A stretch of 64,000 bases of DNA from an uncultured Pelagibacteraceae bacterium (GTDB lineage: Bacteria > Pseudomonadota > Alphaproteobacteria > Pelagibacterales > Pelagibacteraceae), in NCBI GenBank assembly GCA_902558705.1, contig CACEEW010000004.1, positions 19,474-83,473 of the forward strand, written 5' to 3'. Positions 60,631-64,000 of this stretch are shown here, in pieces (the first letter of the stretch is position 1; each line of letters opens with the position of its first letter). The position numbers and the translations under genes were made by a program. The notes under the pieces are model-generated. The model saw only the letters and a program-made list of their open reading frames with translations. It was not told the origin of the DNA and did not search any database.

Positions 60631-61104
60631 ATGACACAGAAATTAATAAATGTAGGGCCTAAAATTGCATTATTTGAACCAGATATTCCTCAGAACACTG
60701 GGGCAATAATCAGAACCTGTGCGTGTCTAGGTGCAAAATTAGAGATAATTGAGCCATGTGGTTTTTTACTAAGCGATAAGCGTTTTAAAAGAGTTGTAAT
60801 GGACTATATGGATAAGAGGGAAATTAAAATATATCAAAATTCAGATCATTTCTTTGAGTCAAAAAAGAATCAAAGAGTAATATTAATGACTACTAAAGGA
60901 TCTGATTCTTATACAAATTTTAAATTTGATGTGAACGATACAATTTTATTTGGAAGAGAAAGCGCTGGAGTGCCAAAAGATATTCATGGATTAGTTAAAA
61001 ATAGACTAAAAATTCCAATGAAAAATGATAAACGTTCTCTAAATATTGCATCTTCAGTTGCAATTATATTGGCTGAATGTTTAAAACAAACTAAATTAAT
61101 TTAA
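60631..61104 (+). CDS. trmL: tRNA (cytidine/uridine-34 2'-O)-methyltransferase TrmL
   Basis: A 157-residue SPOUT methyltransferase that methylates the wobble ribose of tRNA-Leu. It begins PKIALFEPDIPQNTGAIIRTCACLG and ends with the knot motifs ILFGRESAGVPKDIH and IPMKNDKRSLNIASSVAIILAE (parts), as in TrmL/YibK. Length is normal. The next gene, hemF, starts directly after the stop. Confidence 0.94.
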   Translation: MTQKLINVGPKIALFEPDIPQNTGAIIRTCACLGAKLEIIEPCGFLLSDKRFKRVVMDYMDKREIKIYQNSDHFFESKKNQRVILMTTKGSDSYTNFKFDVNDTILFGRESAGVPKDIHGLVKNRLKIPMKNDKRSLNIASSVAIILAECLKQTKLI

Positions 61105-61932
61105 ATGAATTTAAAAATTAAAAAAGACTTAACAAGTAATTGGTTTAAAACACTTCAAGAGTCTTTTTGTGATGACATAATCAAATTTGAAAAAAATAAA
61201 ACTAAATTTAAATCAACAAATTGGAGAAGAAACACCAAAGTTGATGAAGGAGGAGGAGAATATCGAATACTGCAAGGAGGAAAAATTTTTGAAAAAGTAG
61301 GTGTAAACTTTTCCAAAGTTTATGGTAAACTTCCGAAACAGTTTCAAAAAAATATACTAGGGGCTGATAAAGATCCAAGATTTTGGGCATCAGGGATTTC
61401 TGTAGTTATGCACATGAAAAATCCTTTAATCCCTGCAATGCATTTTAATACGAGATATATTTGCACTACCCAAGAGTGGTTTGGTGGAGGAATGGATGTG
61501 ACTCCATCAAAAAAAGATCTTAAAGAAAAAAGAGAATTTCATAAGATTTTAAAGAATATGTGTGATCGTCATAATAAAAGCTATTATACAAAATATAAAA
61601 AATGGTGTGATGAATATTTTTATTTACCTCATCGAAAAGAATCTAGAGGAATTGGTGGAATTTTTTTTGATTATAAAAAAAATAATTTTGAAAAAGACTT
61701 TAAATTTGTAAGAGATGTTGGAATAACATTTCAATTAATTTTTCAAAAAATAATCAGAAAAAAAATGAAAAAAAAATGGTCCATTAATGATAAAGAAATG
61801 CAATACATTAAAAGAGGTAGATATACTGAATTCAATTTATTATATGATAGAGGAACTAAATTTGGATTACAAACAGGTGGAAATGTTGATGGTATTTTAA
61901 TGTCATTACCCCCTTTGGCTAAGTGGAAATAA
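61105..61932 (+). CDS. hemF: Oxygen-dependent coproporphyrinogen III oxidase
   Basis: A 275-residue enzyme of haem synthesis that decarboxylates coproporphyrinogen III using O2. Motifs: FKSTNWRRNTKVDEGGGEYRI (parts), FEKVGVNFSKVYG, HMKNPLIPAMHFNTRY, WFGGGMDVTP, YFYLPHRKESRGIGGIFFDY (20) and GRYTEFNLLYDRGTKFGLQTGG. An aerobic lifestyle is implied. Adjacent to trmL and, 1 base later, greA. Confidence 0.95.
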   Translation: MNLKIKKDLTSNWFKTLQESFCDDIIKFEKNKTKFKSTNWRRNTKVDEGGGEYRILQGGKIFEKVGVNFSKVYGKLPKQFQKNILGADKDPRFWASGISVVMHMKNPLIPAMHFNTRYICTTQEWFGGGMDVTPSKKDLKEKREFHKILKNMCDRHNKSYYTKYKKWCDEYFYLPHRKESRGIGGIFFDYKKNNFEKDFKFVRDVGITFQLIFQKIIRKKMKKKWSINDKEMQYIKRGRYTEFNLLYDRGTKFGLQTGGNVDGILMSLPPLAKWK

Positions 61933-61933
61933 A

Positions 61934-62410
61934 ATGGAAAAAGAACCAATAACTTTAAATGGATTAAACAAAATTAAAGAGGAGTTAATTTTTTTAAAAG
62001 AAAAAAAAAGACCAGAAATCGTTGCAGCGATCGCAGAAGCTAGATCTCATGGTGATCTCAAAGAAAATGCAGAATATCATGCTGCAAAAGAGGAACAATC
62101 TCACAACGAAGGAAGAATTAATGAAATAAATGATATAATCGCTAGAGCAAATGTAATTGATGTTAAAAAATTAAGTAACGAAGGAAAAGTAATATTTGGT
62201 TCAACTGTTTTCCTTGAAAATTTAGATAATGGTGAAAAAATTAATTACCAAATAGTTGGAAAAGATGAGGCAGATTTAAAACAAAAATTAATTTTCTTCC
62301 AATCACCTATTGGTAAAGGTCTAATTGGAAAAAATAAGGGTGATTTAGTTGAAATAAAAACTCCTGCAGGAATAAAAAATTTTGAAATTAAGGATGTAAA
62401 GTATATTTAA
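61934..62410 (+). CDS. greA: Transcription elongation factor GreA
   Basis: A 158-residue factor that rescues stalled RNA polymerase. It has the N-terminal coiled coil (LNGLNKIKEELIFLKEKKRP, then AEARSHGDLKENAEYHAAKEEQ with the acidic tip) and the C-terminal FKBP-like domain (GSTVFLENLDNGEKINYQIVG, FFQSPIGKGLIGKNKGD). Its TAA shares TTAA with the convergent cca stop. Confidence 0.96.
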   Translation: MEKEPITLNGLNKIKEELIFLKEKKRPEIVAAIAEARSHGDLKENAEYHAAKEEQSHNEGRINEINDIIARANVIDVKKLSNEGKVIFGSTVFLENLDNGEKINYQIVGKDEADLKQKLIFFQSPIGKGLIGKNKGDLVEIKTPAGIKNFEIKDVKYI

Positions 62411-63681
62411 TTATTAATGATATTTTCTAATTTTGTATCAGAAATTTGAAAATTATTATTTACCCATTCATTTTCTATTAATTTAAGTTTATCACCTAGC
62501 TCCTTTCCCTCAGGAACTTTATACTTTGTCATAAGCATGTCTGCATTTATTGGCATTATAGGTTTTGATTTTGTTTCAAATAATTTGATTAATTCTTCAT
62601 AAATTTTAAGATTTTTTTTTGATTTAATAAGCTTGAACTTTAAAATATCAGTTACGGCTTGCTTCCCATTGTAATAAAAAAATGCATTCATACTATTTTC
62701 TGTAAATATCTTTTTTTGCATTTTTTCTTTATAAAAATTATGAATCATTTTAATTCGTTTTTGATCTTTTTTGGATAAATTAAATTTATATAAAAAATAA
62801 TCTGTATTATCTGTGTCATCAACTATCATTAAAGATAAAAAGAAAATGAAATCTTCATCCTGCAGAAGCATTTTTTTACTTCTATCTAAATTTGAAAAAA
62901 TTTTTATATCTTTTAACTCAGGGAAAATAATACTAAATAATTCAAGACTTATTTTATCCTTTGATAATCTTTCAATTGTACTTAACTGAATAATTTTTTT
63001 TAATTCATCTAATAGTCTTTCTTTTGATAGTTTTGAAACCCCATCAATGTTCATTTTTAATTTTTTAATTATTGCTGAGTCATGAGGGTTTTTTGAGTAA
63101 TTAATAAAAAATCTTAAATATCGTAGTATTCTAAGATAATCCTCTTTGATTCTTTGATCTGCATCACCTATAAAATTGATTAAACCGTCTTCTAAATCTT
63201 TTTTTCCATTATGAGGATCAAATAAATTACCATCACCATCTGAATAAATTGAATTAATAGTAAAATCTCTTCTTAGGGAGTCATCTTTCCAATTTGTAGA
63301 GAATTTTACTTTCGCATGTCTTCCATCTGTAAAAACGTCTTGTCTCAAAGAAGTAATTTCAAATTTTTCTCCATTTATTTCGGCAGTAATTGTTCCATGT
63401 TCAATTCCTGTTTTATAGTAACTGATATTTTCTTTTTTTAGAGCTTCACAAACTTGCTCAGGGACCAAATTAGTTGCTAAATCAATATCGCTTACTTTTT
63501 CCTTATTAATTATTTTTCTTATACATCCTCCAACATATCTAATTTCACTTTCTGAGGTAAAAGAATTTATTACTTTAAAAATTTTTTTTACTGATGTCTT
63601 TTTTGTGAGATCCTTAATATTTTCACTAATGTAACTAAGGTTATTAGATCTTAAAAAAATTATATCTAAAAGTTTTTTCAT
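62407..63681 (-). CDS. cca: CCA-adding tRNA nucleotidyltransferase/poly(A) polymerase family
   Basis: A 424-residue class II nucleotidyltransferase. The catalytic head shows VGGCIRKIINKEKVSDIDLATN with the G-G and D-x-D pattern, then TAEINGEKFEITSLRQD, DSLRRDFTINSIYSD, LFDPHNGKKDLEDGLINFIG (20) and RIKEDYLRILRYLRF. The helical body follows. Because the encoded tRNAs here already carry CCA, its role may be end repair. The tRNA-Gln gene is 3 bp upstream of its start. Confidence 0.9.
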   Translation of the reverse strand: MKKLLDIIFLRSNNLSYISENIKDLTKKTSVKKIFKVINSFTSESEIRYVGGCIRKIINKEKVSDIDLATNLVPEQVCEALKKENISYYKTGIEHGTITAEINGEKFEITSLRQDVFTDGRHAKVKFSTNWKDDSLRRDFTINSIYSDGDGNLFDPHNGKKDLEDGLINFIGDADQRIKEDYLRILRYLRFFINYSKNPHDSAIIKKLKMNIDGVSKLSKERLLDELKKIIQLSTIERLSKDKISLELFSIIFPELKDIKIFSNLDRSKKMLLQDEDFIFFLSLMIVDDTDNTDYFLYKFNLSKKDQKRIKMIHNFYKEKMQKKIFTENSMNAFFYYNGKQAVTDILKFKLIKSKKNLKIYEELIKLFETKSKPIMPINADMLMTKYKVPEGKELGDKLKLIENEWVNNNFQISDTKLENIINN

Positions 63682-63684
63682 AAT

Positions 63685-63758
63685 TGGCTGGGGCGCTAGG
63701 ATTCGAACCTAGGATGCAGGTACCAAAAACCCGTGCCTTACCGCTTGGCTACGCCCCA
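63685..63758 (-). tRNA. tRNA-Gln (TTG)
   Basis: A 74-nt cloverleaf with encoded CCA: acceptor TGGGGCG/CGCCCCA, anticodon stem CGGGT/ACCTG around TTTTGGT (anticodon TTG, glutamine), T arm with loop TTCGAAT and discriminator G. The T1-A72 pair and G73 fit bacterial glutamine tRNA identity. The 3' end is 3 bp from the cca start codon, so the two are probably co-transcribed. Confidence 0.95.
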
Positions 63759-63791
63759 ATATAATGTTCGTATAACACAAAAGAAAAAAAT

Positions 63792-64000
63792 TTATATAGT
63801 TTTTGAAGCTATACACCAGTAATTTCTGTAATTTTTAATTACGCTTTTTTTCGCATGTTCACATCTTTCTTTTGATTGAAAATATGCTGCTATAGCTGAT
63901 CCAGACCCTGTCATTCGAACAAATATTGGGTTTAATGATTTTTCTAAATCTAATTTTACTCTTTTAAGTTTAGGATATTTGTTAAAAACTATGGGCTCTA
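63792..64000 (-). CDS. ispE: 4-diphosphocytidyl-2-C-methyl-D-erythritol kinase, C-terminal fragment
   Basis: The last 69 codons of a minus-strand frame that leaves by the right edge, stop TAA at 63794-63792. The segment FVRMTGSGSAIAAYFQSKERC is the GHMP-kinase glycine motif as it occurs in IspE (MSGSGA-type), followed by the short end NYWCIASKTI. IspE phosphorylates an intermediate of the non-mevalonate isoprenoid route. The nucleotide-binding start is outside the window, so the call rests on this motif. Confidence 0.82.
   Translation of the reverse strand, partial: EPIVFNKYPKLKRVKLDLEKSLNPIFVRMTGSGSAIAAYFQSKERCEHAKKSVIKNYRNYWCIASKTI

Overview
The window is a very AT-rich, densely packed bacterial chromosome segment. 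It looks like the SAR11 clade of Alphaproteobacteria (a Candidatus Pelagibacter-type genome). This rests on strong A/T codon bias (AGA for Arg, mostly TAA stops), gene overlaps of 1-30 bp almost everywhere, shrunken intergenic gaps, alphaproteobacterial gene neighbourhoods (yqeY-dnaG-rpoD, lgt-midA-pgeF, petABC) and short alphaproteobacterial-style proteins. There are no phage genes, insertion sequences, CRISPR arrays or recognisable genomic islands. Three tRNA genes, RNase P RNA and about 61 protein genes account for nearly all of the sequence. The only stretch above 300 bases without a protein gene is 26257-26815, which holds the mraZ promoter/operator and rnpB.

Layout. 1-5.5 kb: the 3' end of fumC, an AsmA-like membrane protein, the UvrD-family helicase and an Xaa-Pro aminopeptidase. 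5.4-26.4 kb: one long minus-strand run containing the division and cell-wall (dcw) cluster. In transcription order it is mraZ, ftsZ, rsmH, ftsL, ftsI, a murE-murF fusion, mraY, murD, ftsW, murG, murC, murB, ddl, ftsQ, a shrunken ftsA-like gene, lpxC, bamD, ligA. 26.4-31.1 kb: rnpB, a peptidoglycan amidase, mlaA-mlaC, two tRNAs and rpoD. 31.1-39.5 kb: dnaG, yqeY, carA, a frameshifted carB, a 2OG-Fe(II) oxygenase and an ELM1-family protein. 39.5-49.3 kb: trxB, an ADP-ribosylglycohydrolase-like gene, an aspartate aminotransferase, uvrB, folM-like, folB, uvrC, pgsA and ilvE. 49.3-58 kb: a MarR regulator, an OmpR/EnvZ-type two-component pair, ubiK, lgt, midA, pgeF, prs, rplY, pth and ychF. 58-64 kb: the cytochrome bc1 operon (petABC), trmL, hemF, greA, cca, tRNA-Gln and the end of ispE.

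The most interesting region is the dcw cluster. ftsZ has moved to the front, directly behind mraZ and its promoter, whose -10 box lies inside three TGGGN MraZ-type repeats. The position normally held by ftsA carries a 234-residue gene. It appears to keep only the 1A-start and 1C (SHS2) parts of FtsA plus a C-terminal amphipathic helix, and it has lost the nucleotide-binding and FtsZ-binding parts of the actin fold. FtsZ nevertheless keeps the conserved C-terminal peptide that canonical FtsA binds. Other observations: a one-base homopolymer frameshift in carB, a tRNA-Val(GAC) whose elbow bases are changed in a partly compensatory way, a DnaG zinc-ribbon with three of four metal ligands replaced, and seven convergent gene pairs whose 3' ends overlap and leave no room for ordinary terminators.

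All functions come from reading motifs and context by eye; no database search or structure prediction was run.
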